The notes under the pieces: generated by a model | Told to the model about the DNA's origin: nothing | What the model saw: the letters and a program-made list of their open reading frames with translations, nothing else | Database searches by the model: none | Translations under genes and position numbers: made by a program | From: Bryobacterales bacterium | Lineage (GTDB): Bacteria; Acidobacteriota; Terriglobia; Bryobacterales; Bryobacteraceae | Direction: 5' to 3' | Assembly (NCBI GenBank): GCA_016789785.1 | Contig: JAEUQE010000109.1 | Location: 1 to 27,710, forward strand | Length of the DNA: 27,710 nucleotides | In this document: positions 8,402-16,756 of the stretch, one piece after another | Numbering within the stretch: position 1 is the first letter of the stretch | How the letters are laid out: each line of letters starts with the position of its first letter

Positions 8402-9744
8402 CGAAACTCTCGAATCGAAGTCTCTCACGAAGAGCAGTTCTTCGTGGCGCGGGTGTGGCGATCGGCCTGCCATGGATGGAGGCGATGGCCGCCCCGGTGT
8501 CGAAGAGCGCAAAGCCTCCCGTGCGTTTGGCTGCCCTCTACGTGCCGAATGGAGTGAACGTTTCGGCGTGGGTTCCGAAGAGCACCGGCCGCGACTTTGA
8601 GATCCCGCAATCGCTGGAACCGCTGCGGGATGTGAAGGATCGTGTCACGGTCTTCAGCAACCTGTGGAATGCGAATTCGAAGGGCGGCGATGGCCACTAT
8701 GTGAAAGAGGCCGCGATCCTCACGTGCACCACCATCAAGAAGACGCAGGGCGCGGACCTGGCGAACGGCATCTCGGTGGATCAGGTGGCGGCCCAACAGG
8801 CAGCCTCGCAGACGCCGCTGCCTTCCCTGGAGCTTGGCGTGACGCCAGTGGCGATTGGCGTGGACGCAGTGGTTGGCTACACGCGCGTTTACGGATCGCA
8901 CATCGCCTGGAGCAACGCCACCACGCCGCTGGCCCGCGAGATCAATCCGCGATCGGTATACGAGCGTCTGTTCCGCGCGACCACGGGCATGGAAGCGAAC
9001 GCGGCAAAGATGGACACTCTGCTGCTGGATCGTGTGCTTGGCGATGCAAAGAAGATGCGCGGGCAATTGGGGGCGGCCGACAAGCTTCGCCTGGATGAGT
9101 ATCTCTCCGTGATGCGTTCGCTCGAAGAGCGCGTGCAGCGGGCATCCAGCACTGCGCGCAATACGTGGAAGCCGCGGGCGGTGGTGCATCAGAACGCAGC
9201 GCCGACGGACCGGCCCGCGGATCATGCCGAGCACGTGCGTCTCATGCTCGACATGATGGCTCTTGCGTTTCAGACCGATACCACGCGGGTTTCCACATTC
9301 ATGTTCGGCAACGCGGTGAGCAACGTGAGCTTCCGGTTTCTGGATGGCGTCAGCGCCGGGCATCACGACGTATCGCATCATCAGAACGACGCCGACAAGC
9401 TCCGGCAATACGAAATCATCACGCGCTGGCACGTGGCGCAGTACGCCTACCTGCTGACGAAGCTCGCCTCAATGAAAGAGGGCGAGTCGACGGTGCTCGA
9501 CAATTCGATGGTGTTGTTCGCGTCGGCCCTGAGTGACGGCAACAAGCACGATCCGCACAAGCTGCCGATTCTGCTCGGTGGACGTGGCGGCGGCCGCATC
9601 GACAGCGGGCAGCATCTGGCCTACGCGGAGGACACACCACTGGCCAATCTCTATGTGGCGATGCTGGATGCGTTCGGCGCGCCATTGGAACGTTTCGCTG
9701 ACAGCACGGGCCCACTCGCCGGTGTCCTGAAGGATCCATCCTGA
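8398..9744 (+). CDS. DUF1552-family Tat-exported protein
   Basis: 448 residues. The N-terminus carries a twin-arginine signal (SRRAVLRGAGVAIGLPWM, arginines 11-12), so the protein is probably exported folded, possibly with a cofactor. The body matches the DUF1552 family: ALYVPNGVN near residue 46, His-rich GHHDVSHHQ (about 320-328) and the segment around NSMVLFASALSDGNKHDPH (about 367-385), resembling the metal-site layout of the related sulfatase/DUF1501 proteins. Function is unknown but the gene regularly accompanies DUF1592 proteins. The start ATG overlaps the DUF1592 stop (ATGA, 8398-8401) and its own TGA overlaps the next ATG (TGATG), so the three genes are translated as one unit. Confidence 0.9.
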   Translation: MTKLSNRSLSRRAVLRGAGVAIGLPWMEAMAAPVSKSAKPPVRLAALYVPNGVNVSAWVPKSTGRDFEIPQSLEPLRDVKDRVTVFSNLWNANSKGGDGHYVKEAAILTCTTIKKTQGADLANGISVDQVAAQQAASQTPLPSLELGVTPVAIGVDAVVGYTRVYGSHIAWSNATTPLAREINPRSVYERLFRATTGMEANAAKMDTLLLDRVLGDAKKMRGQLGAADKLRLDEYLSVMRSLEERVQRASSTARNTWKPRAVVHQNAAPTDRPADHAEHVRLMLDMMALAFQTDTTRVSTFMFGNAVSNVSFRFLDGVSAGHHDVSHHQNDADKLRQYEIITRWHVAQYAYLLTKLASMKEGESTVLDNSMVLFASALSDGNKHDPHKLPILLGGRGGGRIDSGQHLAYAEDTPLANLYVAMLDAFGAPLERFADSTGPLAGVLKDPS

Positions 9745-10154
9745 TGCGCGCGATCCTGACAGGCCTGTTGCCACTCTGCACTTGTCTGTGCGGCGCCGAT
9801 CTCTCGGGCATCTGGACGGGCCAGATCCCCACGCGCAACAACGAGAAGGTGGATGTCGCTTTCCAGCTCAAGCAGGATGGCGCGAAGCTCTCGGGCAAGC
9901 TGTATGGCGACTATAAGAGCACACCCATCGTGGAAGGCAAGGTGAATGGGGATCAGATCACCTTCGTTGTCGTGGCAGCGGAACAGGCGGGCAATCAGAT
10001 CAATGAGACGCGTTTGAAGTTCACTGGCACGCTGAAGGATGGCGAACTCGAACTGGTGCGCGAGCGCGAGAGTTCCACCAATGCGGGCAACGGTGGAGTG
10101 GTGCAGTTTCGGGGCAACACAACCACCACGTTCCGGCTCAAGAAACTGATCTGA
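9744..10154 (+). CDS. Small exported beta-rich protein of unknown function
   Basis: 136 residues. The signal peptide is short (MRAILTGLLPLCTCLCGA), with cleavage near residue 18. The rest is predicted beta strands alternating with turns: LSGIWTGQI, VDVAFQLKQDGAKLSGKLYG, GDQITFVVV, LKFTGTLKDGELEL and a C-terminal TTTFRLKKL. This pattern is common in small lipocalin-like or beta-sandwich secreted proteins of Acidobacteriota. A cysteine at about residue 16 is not in a clear lipobox. The ATG overlaps the DUF1552 stop by one base, tying it to that operon; it may bind a partner or ligand, but nothing shows what. Confidence 0.75.
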   Translation: MRAILTGLLPLCTCLCGADLSGIWTGQIPTRNNEKVDVAFQLKQDGAKLSGKLYGDYKSTPIVEGKVNGDQITFVVVAAEQAGNQINETRLKFTGTLKDGELELVRERESSTNAGNGGVVQFRGNTTTTFRLKKLI

Positions 10155-10160
10155 CCGCGC

Positions 10161-10166
10161 TACACT
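10161..10166 (+). promoter_or_regulatory. Possible -10 box (TACACT) for the S9 peptidase gene
   Basis: TACACT ends exactly 6 bases before the ATG at 10173, the same spacing as TACAAT before GTG 1009. It would allow a leaderless transcript. No clear -35 was found, and read-through from the gene ending at 10154 is also possible. Confidence 0.3.
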
Positions 10167-10172
10167 GCGAAG

Positions 10173-12812
10173 ATGCGTTGTGTTTGGCTCTCGCTGTTGT
10201 GTGTCTTCTCTCTGCCTCTGGTTCATGCGGCCGCGAAATGGACCGTGGATGACATTCTTCTCACCGAATCCGTGTCGCAGGCGCGGCTCTCACGTGACGG
10301 GAAACTGCTTGTCTATGTGAAGTCGCAAATGGACGTGGAGAAAGGCACTTCCACAGCCAATCTCTTTCTTCGCAATCTGGCGGAGGATTTCGATGTGCAG
10401 TTGACGCGAGGCAAGGACAATCATGCCTCGCCGCAGTTCTCACCGGACGGGCGCAGGATCGCGTTCCTGAGTTCGCGCAAGCCCACGGATGCGCCAGCCG
10501 AATCGTCAAGCCCTGGCGAAGCGCGCGGCGGCATGCAGATCTGGCTCCTTGACACGAGGGGCGGCGAAGCGTGGGCGGCAACGAAGTTCGACAAAGGCGT
10601 GCGCGGCTTTGGATGGCTGGACAACGACTCCCTGCTGCTGATCGCCGAGGAAGATGCGAGCCTTCATGAGCAGCGCGTGAAGGAGCGCAAGGATACGTCG
10701 CAAGTGGTGGAGGATGAGCGTCACGCCGCGCCGGTGCGGTTGTTCCGCTTCGATCTCAAGGCTCGCAAGGCGATGCGCCTCACGGAAAACAACGATCGCA
10801 TTTCGCGAGTGGCCGTCAGCGACGATGGCGCGCGGGCCGTGACGATTCACGATCGCAGCCTGAGCTACGTGTGGGACCAGAAGGTACGTCCCGCCACTTA
10901 TCTGCACGACTTGAAGAATCGCACCTCGAAACAGTTATTCGCAGACAATAAACTGTTGCCGCGTGCGGTGGAGTGGCGCGCCGATCACAAAGCGTTCTAC
11001 TTCAGTGCCCCTTACACGACGCATCCCAAGTATCTGAACGCAACCATCGAGAGGATGTACGTGTACGACGTTGCCTCCGCGCAGGCCAGCGAGATCCCAC
11101 TCGACTGGGAACGGGGGCTGGGCCAAGGCATCGTCGCGACCAACGATGGCTTCATCGCGGCACTTTCCGATGGTGTGCGGCCGAAGCTCGCACGATACCG
11201 GCAGACGAACGGAACGTGGCAGCGGGAGTTTCTTGAGGGCGAACACGCATCCAACATCTTCAGCATGGAGCTTGCCGGCGACCGCCTGGTGTATCGCTAC
11301 ACCACCGCCAGCACGCCCGATCAATGGTTCGCGGCCAAGCTCAATGGCGCGAAGATCGAATCGCCGAAGCAGGTGATCACCTTGAACAGCGGCTGGAAGA
11401 AGAAGCAGACCGCGAAGTCGGAGACCATTCACTGGAAGGGCGCCAAGGATGAAGAGGTGGAGGGCTTGTTGTACTATCCCCTCGACTACGCGCCGGGCAG
11501 GAAGTATCCGCTGGTGGTGATGATTCACGGCGGTCCTCATGGCGCGGATATGGACATGTTCGCCGATCGTTGGGGATACCCCGTGCAGTTGTTCGCGCAA
11601 CGTGGCGCGTTCGTATTGAAGCCGAATTATCACGGCAGTTCGAACTATGGCCTGAAGTGGGCCGAGTCAATCAGCGGCGGGAACTACAACGATCTCGAAT
11701 GGATCGATGTGGAGAAGGGCGTGGATCATCTCATCGGCAAGGGGATGGTGGACGCGGACAAACTCGGAGTCATGGGCTGGTCAAACGGCTCCATCATCAC
11801 GATTGAACTCACCACGCGGACCACCCGATACAAGGTCGCCTCCGCGGGTGCGGGCGATGTGAACTGGCTCAGCGATTGGGGCAATTGCGAGTTCGGCCAC
11901 TCGTTCGATGACTACTATATCGGCAAGACGCCGCTCGAAGATCCGATGCTGTACATCAAGAAGTCGCCCTTGTTCCGCATGGACAAAGTGCGCACGCCCA
12001 CCATCATCTTTTTCGGGACCGAAGACAAGCAGGTGCCGACGGAGCAGGGCTGGCAGCACTATCGCGCATTGAAGCATCTGGAAAAGACCGATGTGCGGTT
12101 CATTCTGTTCCCCGGCGAAGCACATGGTCCGCGCAAGTATGTTCATCAGCGGCGCAAGGTGGAAGAAGAGCTTGCGTGGTTCGACAAGTATCTCTTCCGG
12201 ACGCTGCCGGATCAGAATGAGGCGCTGCGCAGTGAGTCGCCGTTGGCGGCGCTGCTGAAGCGGCGCAACATCGGAGAGGCGCCAGAGACCGTTGTGCGGG
12301 GCGAAATCGAGATCGGACGATTCGAAGTGACGCGTGCGCAGTACAAGGCGTTCGACGCAACCTATCCGGTCGCGCCCGGGACGGAGCAGCATCCCGCAAG
12401 TGGCATCAGCTTCGAACAGGCGAAGAAGTACTGCGAATGGCTCTCCGCCAAGACCGGCAAGAAGTACCGGCTCGGCACCGAAGAAGAGTTGGGCAGCATG
12501 CTCAGCGCGAAGAAAGACGAGAACACGCTTGATCGTTGGGCGGGCTACGCCATCAACTCCGATGATGCACGCCGCCTCGCTTCCCTACTGGAAGGGCTTG
12601 GGCCGGGCGCGCTGTTGAAGCCGGTTGGCTCATACGGCGGCACGGGTGAGGAGGCGGCATTCGATCTTGGCGGCAACGCGGCCGAATGGGTTGTGGCGAA
12701 GGACGGCAAAGGCAAGGCGATGGGAGGGTCAGCGGACCGGCCCGTGGATCCGAAGTCGGAAACTACCGCCCGGCCGGACTACACCGGCTTCCGCGTGGTG
12801 CGCGAGCCGTAG
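10173..12812 (+). CDS. Exported S9 prolyl-oligopeptidase-family peptidase fused to a SUMF1-like domain
   Basis: 879 residues. Signal peptide at 1-20 (VWLSLLCVFSLPLVHA). A WD40/PD40-like beta-propeller (about 25-400) shows repeated patterns such as SPDGRRIAFLSSRK. An alpha/beta-hydrolase peptidase domain follows (about 410-690) with HGGPHG at the oxyanion region, nucleophile GWSNG (Ser537), TEDKQVP (Asp618) and GEAHGP (His651). Unusually, a C-terminal domain of about 175 residues resembles FGE/SUMF1 proteins: EIGRFEVTRAQYKAF, SFEQAKKYCEWLSAKTGKKY, GGNAAEWV and the terminal GFRVVREP. The catalytic cysteine pair of true formylglycine-generating enzymes is absent (one Cys only), so this is probably a binding or structural domain. 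Predicted to cleave short peptides in the periplasm or outside. Confidence 0.9.
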   Translation: MRCVWLSLLCVFSLPLVHAAAKWTVDDILLTESVSQARLSRDGKLLVYVKSQMDVEKGTSTANLFLRNLAEDFDVQLTRGKDNHASPQFSPDGRRIAFLSSRKPTDAPAESSSPGEARGGMQIWLLDTRGGEAWAATKFDKGVRGFGWLDNDSLLLIAEEDASLHEQRVKERKDTSQVVEDERHAAPVRLFRFDLKARKAMRLTENNDRISRVAVSDDGARAVTIHDRSLSYVWDQKVRPATYLHDLKNRTSKQLFADNKLLPRAVEWRADHKAFYFSAPYTTHPKYLNATIERMYVYDVASAQASEIPLDWERGLGQGIVATNDGFIAALSDGVRPKLARYRQTNGTWQREFLEGEHASNIFSMELAGDRLVYRYTTASTPDQWFAAKLNGAKIESPKQVITLNSGWKKKQTAKSETIHWKGAKDEEVEGLLYYPLDYAPGRKYPLVVMIHGGPHGADMDMFADRWGYPVQLFAQRGAFVLKPNYHGSSNYGLKWAESISGGNYNDLEWIDVEKGVDHLIGKGMVDADKLGVMGWSNGSIITIELTTRTTRYKVASAGAGDVNWLSDWGNCEFGHSFDDYYIGKTPLEDPMLYIKKSPLFRMDKVRTPTIIFFGTEDKQVPTEQGWQHYRALKHLEKTDVRFILFPGEAHGPRKYVHQRRKVEEELAWFDKYLFRTLPDQNEALRSESPLAALLKRRNIGEAPETVVRGEIEIGRFEVTRAQYKAFDATYPVAPGTEQHPASGISFEQAKKYCEWLSAKTGKKYRLGTEEELGSMLSAKKDENTLDRWAGYAINSDDARRLASLLEGLGPGALLKPVGSYGGTGEEAAFDLGGNAAEWVVAKDGKGKAMGGSADRPVDPKSETTARPDYTGFRVVREP

Positions 12813-12833
12813 AACCGGACACTGGCGAACCCG

Positions 12834-12847
12834 ACCCCAGCCGGGGT
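12834..12847 (+). terminator. Weak hairpin after the S9 peptidase gene
   Basis: ACCCC-AGCC-GGGGT, a 5-bp GC-rich stem with a tetraloop 22 bases after the stop at 12812, followed by an AT-rich but not T-rich stretch (GTCATAATAAAT). It may act as a weak terminator separating the peptidase gene from the downstream metabolic genes. Confidence 0.35.
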
Positions 12848-12849
12848 GT

Positions 12850-12855
12850 CATAAT
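12850..12855 (+). promoter_or_regulatory. Possible -10 box (CATAAT) for the MetH/MetF gene
   Basis: CATAAT in an AT-rich patch (CATAATAAATAGATAA), 20 bases before the ATG at 12876 and directly after a hairpin. No clear -35. No SAM or cobalamin riboswitch fits in the 63-base spacer. Confidence 0.35.
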
Positions 12856-12875
12856 AAATAGATAACCCACCCAGC

Positions 12876-14747
12876 ATGTCCGCAACCACATACGTATCAA
12901 GAGCCGCGGAATTTCGAGAGCTTCTGAAGGAGCGGGTCTTTGTCGCCGACGGCGCCATGGGCACCATGCTCTACGGCAAGGGTGTGTTCATCAACCGTTG
13001 TTTCGATGAACTCAATGTCTCGCAGCCCGGCCTGGTGAAAGAGATCCATCAGGAATACGTCAAGGCCGGCTCGCAAATCCTCGAGACGAATACTTTCGGG
13101 GCGACGCGCATTCGGCTTGGCGCATTTGGCATCGCCGAAAAGTGTCAGGCGATCAACGAATCCGGCGTGCGTCTGGCTCGCGAGGCCGCTCATGAGAGAG
13201 CATTCGTTGCCGGGGCGGTAGGCCCGCTCGGGGTTCGCATTGAGCCGCTGGGGCCGACTTCGTTTGCCGAAGCGCGCGCGAGTTTCCGCGAACAGATCGA
13301 GTATCTCTGCGCAGGCGGCGTCGATCTCCTGGTACTGGAGACGTTCGGCGACCTGAACGAACTCCGTGAGGCGGTGAGCGCCGCAAGGGAAGTGGCTGGC
13401 GATGAGATCGTGCTGGTGGCGCATGTCACCATCGACGACTTCGGCAACATGCTTGACGGCAAGGATGTCGAGACTTACACGCGGCAACTGGACCAGTGGC
13501 CGATCGACGTGATTGGCATCAATTGCTCGGTCGGGCCGAAGACCACCTTCGAAACACTCGAGAAGATGATGCAGTTCTCGAGCAAGCCCACCAGCGCGAT
13601 GCCGAACGCCGGGATGCCCGTGCGTGTGGAAGGCCGCCAAATCTACATGTGTTCGCCCGAATACATGGCACAGTATGCACGGCGCATGCTGTGGGCCGGA
13701 GTGAAGATCGTAGGCGGTTGCTGCGGAACAACTCCCGATCACATTCGCGAAGTGGTGTCCGAAGCGCGGTCGCTGCAACCGGGCCAGCGCAAGCTCGCGG
13801 TCACGGTGGAACAGGCAGCGGCGAAAGCGAAAGCAATGGCTCCCGTGGCCGCCGCCGCGAAGTCGCAACTCGGCGCCAAACTCGCCGCGGGAAAGTTTGT
13901 CGCATTCGTGGAGATCCTGCCGCCGCGCGGTGTCGATCCCGCAAAGGAAATCGCCGGCGCGAAGCTGTGCAAAGAGGCCGGCATCGACGCGATCAACGTG
14001 CCCGATGGGCCGCGTGCCAGCGCGCGCATGAGTGCGCAGGTCTGCTGCCAGTTGATGCAGCGCGATGCAGGTATCGAAACGGTCCTCCATTTCTGCTGCC
14101 GCGACCGCAACATTCTCGGCATTCAATCGGAGTTGATCGGCGCGCATTCGGTCGGGGTGCGAAACCTCATCTGCATCACGGGCGATCCGCCGCGCATGGG
14201 CTCCTATCCGAACGCGACCGCGGTGTTCGACGTGGATGCCATCGGGCTCGCGAACATCGTGACGAATCTCAATCACGGGCTCGACATCGGCGGCAATCCG
14301 ATCGGCTCGCAAACGGCGTTGCTGCTCGGTGTCGGCGCGAACCCTGGGGCGTTGAACATGGACGAAGAGTTGCGGCGCTTCGATTGGAAGGTGCAGGCGG
14401 GAGCGGAGTACGTGGTGACGCAGCCGGTCTTCGATCTCGAGTTGCTGGAAGCATGGCTAAAGGCCACCGGGCATCATCGCATTCCCCTGATCGCCGGCAT
14501 CTGGCCGCTAACGAGCTACCGCAACGCCGAGTTCATGGTGAATGAACTGCGCGTGCCGGTGCCTGAGGAATACATGGAGCGCATGCGGCGCGCGGACAGC
14601 GCCGAAAAGGCTCGCGCCGAAGGTATCGCGATCGCCAGCGACATGGTCCGGCGCATCCGGCAGATGGTGCAGGGCGTGCAGCTCAGTGCTCCGTTCGGCC
14701 GCTACGACATGGCGATTGAGGTTGCTCAGGCAATCGGTCCCCGATAA
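12876..14747 (+). CDS. Bifunctional homocysteine S-methyltransferase / methylenetetrahydrofolate reductase (YitJ-type)
   Basis: 623 residues, two fused domains, similar in length to Bacillus YitJ. The N-terminal homocysteine-binding domain (about 1-300) opens with ADGAMGTMLYGKG and keeps the three zinc ligands: Cys217 (INCSVGP) and Cys282-Cys283 (GGCCGTTPDHI). After an Ala-rich linker (about 305-335), a MetF-like flavin domain (about 335-620) carries VEILPPRGVDP, NVPDGPRASAR, ICITGDPPR and YVVTQPVFD. There is no cobalamin-binding module. Predicted role: one-carbon metabolism, making 5-methyl-THF and transferring methyl groups to homocysteine; the methyl donor used by the N-domain (S-methylmethionine, betaine or methyl-THF) cannot be read from sequence. 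Likely transcribed with the gene at 14775. Confidence 0.92.
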   Translation: MSATTYVSRAAEFRELLKERVFVADGAMGTMLYGKGVFINRCFDELNVSQPGLVKEIHQEYVKAGSQILETNTFGATRIRLGAFGIAEKCQAINESGVRLAREAAHERAFVAGAVGPLGVRIEPLGPTSFAEARASFREQIEYLCAGGVDLLVLETFGDLNELREAVSAAREVAGDEIVLVAHVTIDDFGNMLDGKDVETYTRQLDQWPIDVIGINCSVGPKTTFETLEKMMQFSSKPTSAMPNAGMPVRVEGRQIYMCSPEYMAQYARRMLWAGVKIVGGCCGTTPDHIREVVSEARSLQPGQRKLAVTVEQAAAKAKAMAPVAAAAKSQLGAKLAAGKFVAFVEILPPRGVDPAKEIAGAKLCKEAGIDAINVPDGPRASARMSAQVCCQLMQRDAGIETVLHFCCRDRNILGIQSELIGAHSVGVRNLICITGDPPRMGSYPNATAVFDVDAIGLANIVTNLNHGLDIGGNPIGSQTALLLGVGANPGALNMDEELRRFDWKVQAGAEYVVTQPVFDLELLEAWLKATGHHRIPLIAGIWPLTSYRNAEFMVNELRVPVPEEYMERMRRADSAEKARAEGIAIASDMVRRIRQMVQGVQLSAPFGRYDMAIEVAQAIGPR

Positions 14748-14774
14748 ACTTACACACGATTCGGAATTCATACT

Positions 14775-15413
14775 GTGGCTACTGATCTGATCGAAATCGA
14801 CGCGGAACATCCCAGCGAAGAGAGTCTTGCCCGCGCGGCAGCCGCGATCCGCAAGGGCGAAGTGGTCGCGATCCCGACCGATTCGCTTTACGCCATTGTC
14901 GCCGACCCGTTCAGCTTGCGCGCCGTTGGCCGTGTGTTCGACGCCAAGGGCCGCGAGTACACGCGGTCGTTGCCGCTGTTCGTGTCTGACATCCTGATGG
15001 CGGAGGATCTCACGGCCGAAACAAATTCCCGGTTTTATGTTTTGGCGCGCCGCTTCTGGCCAGGGCCGTTGTCTATCATTGTGCCGGCTTCGGCCAGGGT
15101 GCCGCTGAAGGCCACCGGCAACACGGGACGGCTCTCGATGCGCCAATCGAAGTCTCCGGTGGTGAACGCGCTGCTCACCCTGATGGACCAGCCGCTCATC
15201 GGCACCAGCGCCAACATCTCCGGCCAGCCGACCTGCCGCAGCGGCATTGAGACGTTCGCGGTGATGGACGGCCGTGTCCATCTCGTGCTGGACGGCGGGT
15301 TGTGCGCGGGCACCGGAAACACCACCGTCGACATCACGGAACCATACTGGCGCGTGATCAAGGAAGGCGTGATCTCAGAGAAAGAGATCGCGGAGACCCT
15401 CAAGCCGAACTAG
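14775..15413 (+). CDS. L-threonylcarbamoyladenylate synthase (Sua5/YciO/YrdC family)
   Basis: 212 residues, single YrdC-like domain. Members make threonylcarbamoyl-AMP from threonine, bicarbonate and ATP for the t6A37 modification of ANN-decoding tRNAs. Seen: IPTDSLYA (33-40), the KGR motif (58-60), FWPGPLSII (94-102), SANISG (145-150) and NTTVDI near the end. The KGR and SAN signatures favour a TsaC-type synthase over a catalytically unclear YciO paralogue, though the DSLYAIVADP loop departs from the usual ETVYGLGADA, so some doubt stays. Starts with GTG at 14775, 27 bases after the MetH/MetF stop; probably the same transcript. Its TAG overlaps the stop of the convergent PQQ-propeller gene by four bases. 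Confidence 0.8.
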   Translation: MATDLIEIDAEHPSEESLARAAAAIRKGEVVAIPTDSLYAIVADPFSLRAVGRVFDAKGREYTRSLPLFVSDILMAEDLTAETNSRFYVLARRFWPGPLSIIVPASARVPLKATGNTGRLSMRQSKSPVVNALLTLMDQPLIGTSANISGQPTCRSGIETFAVMDGRVHLVLDGGLCAGTGNTTVDITEPYWRVIKEGVISEKEIAETLKPN

Positions 15414-16621
15414 TCCAGCCGGTACATGGTGAGCGAGGCCGCGTCGCGAATCAGGAGATTCCTGCCCAGCACCACGGGTTGAGGCCACGTTGCGTTGTCG
15501 GCTACTTTGTACTCGGCCACGATATCGAAACTCGATGGGTTGCGGCGGGCGATCTTCAGGTCACCTGTCTCGTTCAACGTAAACAGAAATGGGCCCGCGC
15601 TCACCAGTGAAACGTTCATGCCCTCACGGCCCGGCGTGGACCACAGCACCTTGCCTGTCTCCACATCCATGCAGAACACCTGCCCCTTGCGCTTGTTGGT
15701 CATGCCGTAAAGATGGTTGCCATCCAGCACCGGGGAACTCATGTACATGGTGTACTCCGCGTTCTGCCAGAGCGTCTTCGCGGACCAGCTATCTCCGCTC
15801 TTCTTCAGCGCCACGGCGAAGGTGCCCTTGCGCACGCCCGAAAAGATCACCCGCGACCCGGCCACCAGCGGCGTCACGATGTTCTCGTTCCACTGATCCT
15901 TGAACTCCACACTCCACAGGAGTTTGCCTTGGCGAACGCTCACGCCCACGGCCTGTGTCTTGGCAAGTGTGATGATCTGGCGGACCCCGTCGATCTCCGC
16001 GATGACAGGCGATGTGTACGATGCACCTTCGTTCTCCCAGATCCACTTCTGCGCGCCCGTGGCAGGATCGTACGCAATCAGCGATCCCTTGCGGTCGTCG
16101 CCCACTTGTACGATCAGCATGCCGGAATCGAGAAGCGGCGACATCGCGGTTCCGGTGAACAGATTCGCCGTATCTATCGACTTCGAAAAATCCTTGCGCC
16201 ACAGCAGTTCGCCGTTTGAAGTTTGATGGCAGGAAAGCACGCCCATGATGCCGAGCGTGTAGATCCGTCCACCGGCGATCAACGGGGTTCCATGCGGACC
16301 CATGCCCATCTCCGTCGCGTACTGATTCTTGCGAAACGGCGCGGCGTAGGATTTGCGCCACAGCATCCTGCCAGACGCACGATCGACAGCCTGCAACACT
16401 TCCTGGTCACTCTCGCGGCCAAAAACATAAATGGCGGTTTGTGTTGTGACGGGTGTCGCGTATCCGCCCGCGATTGGCGCGCTCCATTCCTTGCGAAGGC
16501 TCTTCGGCCAGGTGCCTGGCGCAGTGAACCCTGCGGCGATCCCGCTTCGTTCCGGACCTCGCCACTGCGGCCAGTCCTGCGCGCCAAGAGAGTAGACAAG
16601 TGCGAGAGCAACGGTGATCAC
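15410..16621 (-). CDS. Exported PQQ-type beta-propeller repeat protein
   Basis: 403 residues. Short signal peptide (ITVALALVYSLGA) followed by DWPQWRGPERSG, the characteristic opening of this group of periplasmic propellers. Repeated blades carry the PQQ-like signature of a Gly-x-x-Leu-Trp strand: GRMLWRK, GELLWRKDF, GAQKWIW, GKLLWSVEF and GKVLWSTPG. No quinoprotein dehydrogenase catalytic residues or heme motif were seen, so binding or scaffolding is more likely than PQQ-dependent oxidation. The start is GTG at 16621; the ATG 10 bases upstream is out of frame. Divergent from the GGDEF-EAL gene, with a 14-bp palindrome between them. Common in Acidobacteriota and Planctomycetota; exact role unknown. 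Confidence 0.85.
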   Translation of the reverse strand: MITVALALVYSLGAQDWPQWRGPERSGIAAGFTAPGTWPKSLRKEWSAPIAGGYATPVTTQTAIYVFGRESDQEVLQAVDRASGRMLWRKSYAAPFRKNQYATEMGMGPHGTPLIAGGRIYTLGIMGVLSCHQTSNGELLWRKDFSKSIDTANLFTGTAMSPLLDSGMLIVQVGDDRKGSLIAYDPATGAQKWIWENEGASYTSPVIAEIDGVRQIITLAKTQAVGVSVRQGKLLWSVEFKDQWNENIVTPLVAGSRVIFSGVRKGTFAVALKKSGDSWSAKTLWQNAEYTMYMSSPVLDGNHLYGMTNKRKGQVFCMDVETGKVLWSTPGREGMNVSLVSAGPFLFTLNETGDLKIARRNPSSFDIVAEYKVADNATWPQPVVLGRNLLIRDAASLTMYRLD

Positions 16622-16665
16622 AAGCTCATGTTAGCAACCGCTGCAAGCCACAGCCCACTTGCGTA

Positions 16666-16679
16666 CCAGTACGTACTGG
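16666..16679. promoter_or_regulatory. Perfect 14-bp palindrome, possible operator
   Basis: CCAGTACGTACTGG is its own reverse complement. It lies in the short divergent spacer, 45 bases from the PQQ-propeller start and about 60-90 from the GGDEF-EAL start, the right place for a dimeric repressor or activator acting on both genes. No regulator gene is adjacent. Confidence 0.4.
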
Positions 16680-16756
16680 GCGTGGTTTCACCTAGCCAGC
16701 ATCATGGCCAGGTACCACACTGAGGTTTGCAGGAAAACGAACAGCGAAACGAAATC

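Noticed and set aside
12813..12875. SAM or cobalamin riboswitch before the methionine-cycle gene
   Set aside because: The spacer is only 63 bases, with a single 5-bp hairpin; too short for these riboswitch classes.
12897..14312. 471-codon minus-strand open frame opposite the MetH/MetF gene
   Set aside because: It is antisense to well-conserved zinc-site and MetF motifs and has no domain of its own.
13496..14545. 349-codon plus-strand frame inside the MetH/MetF gene
   Set aside because: Out-of-frame shadow, Arg-rich and low complexity, with no start context.
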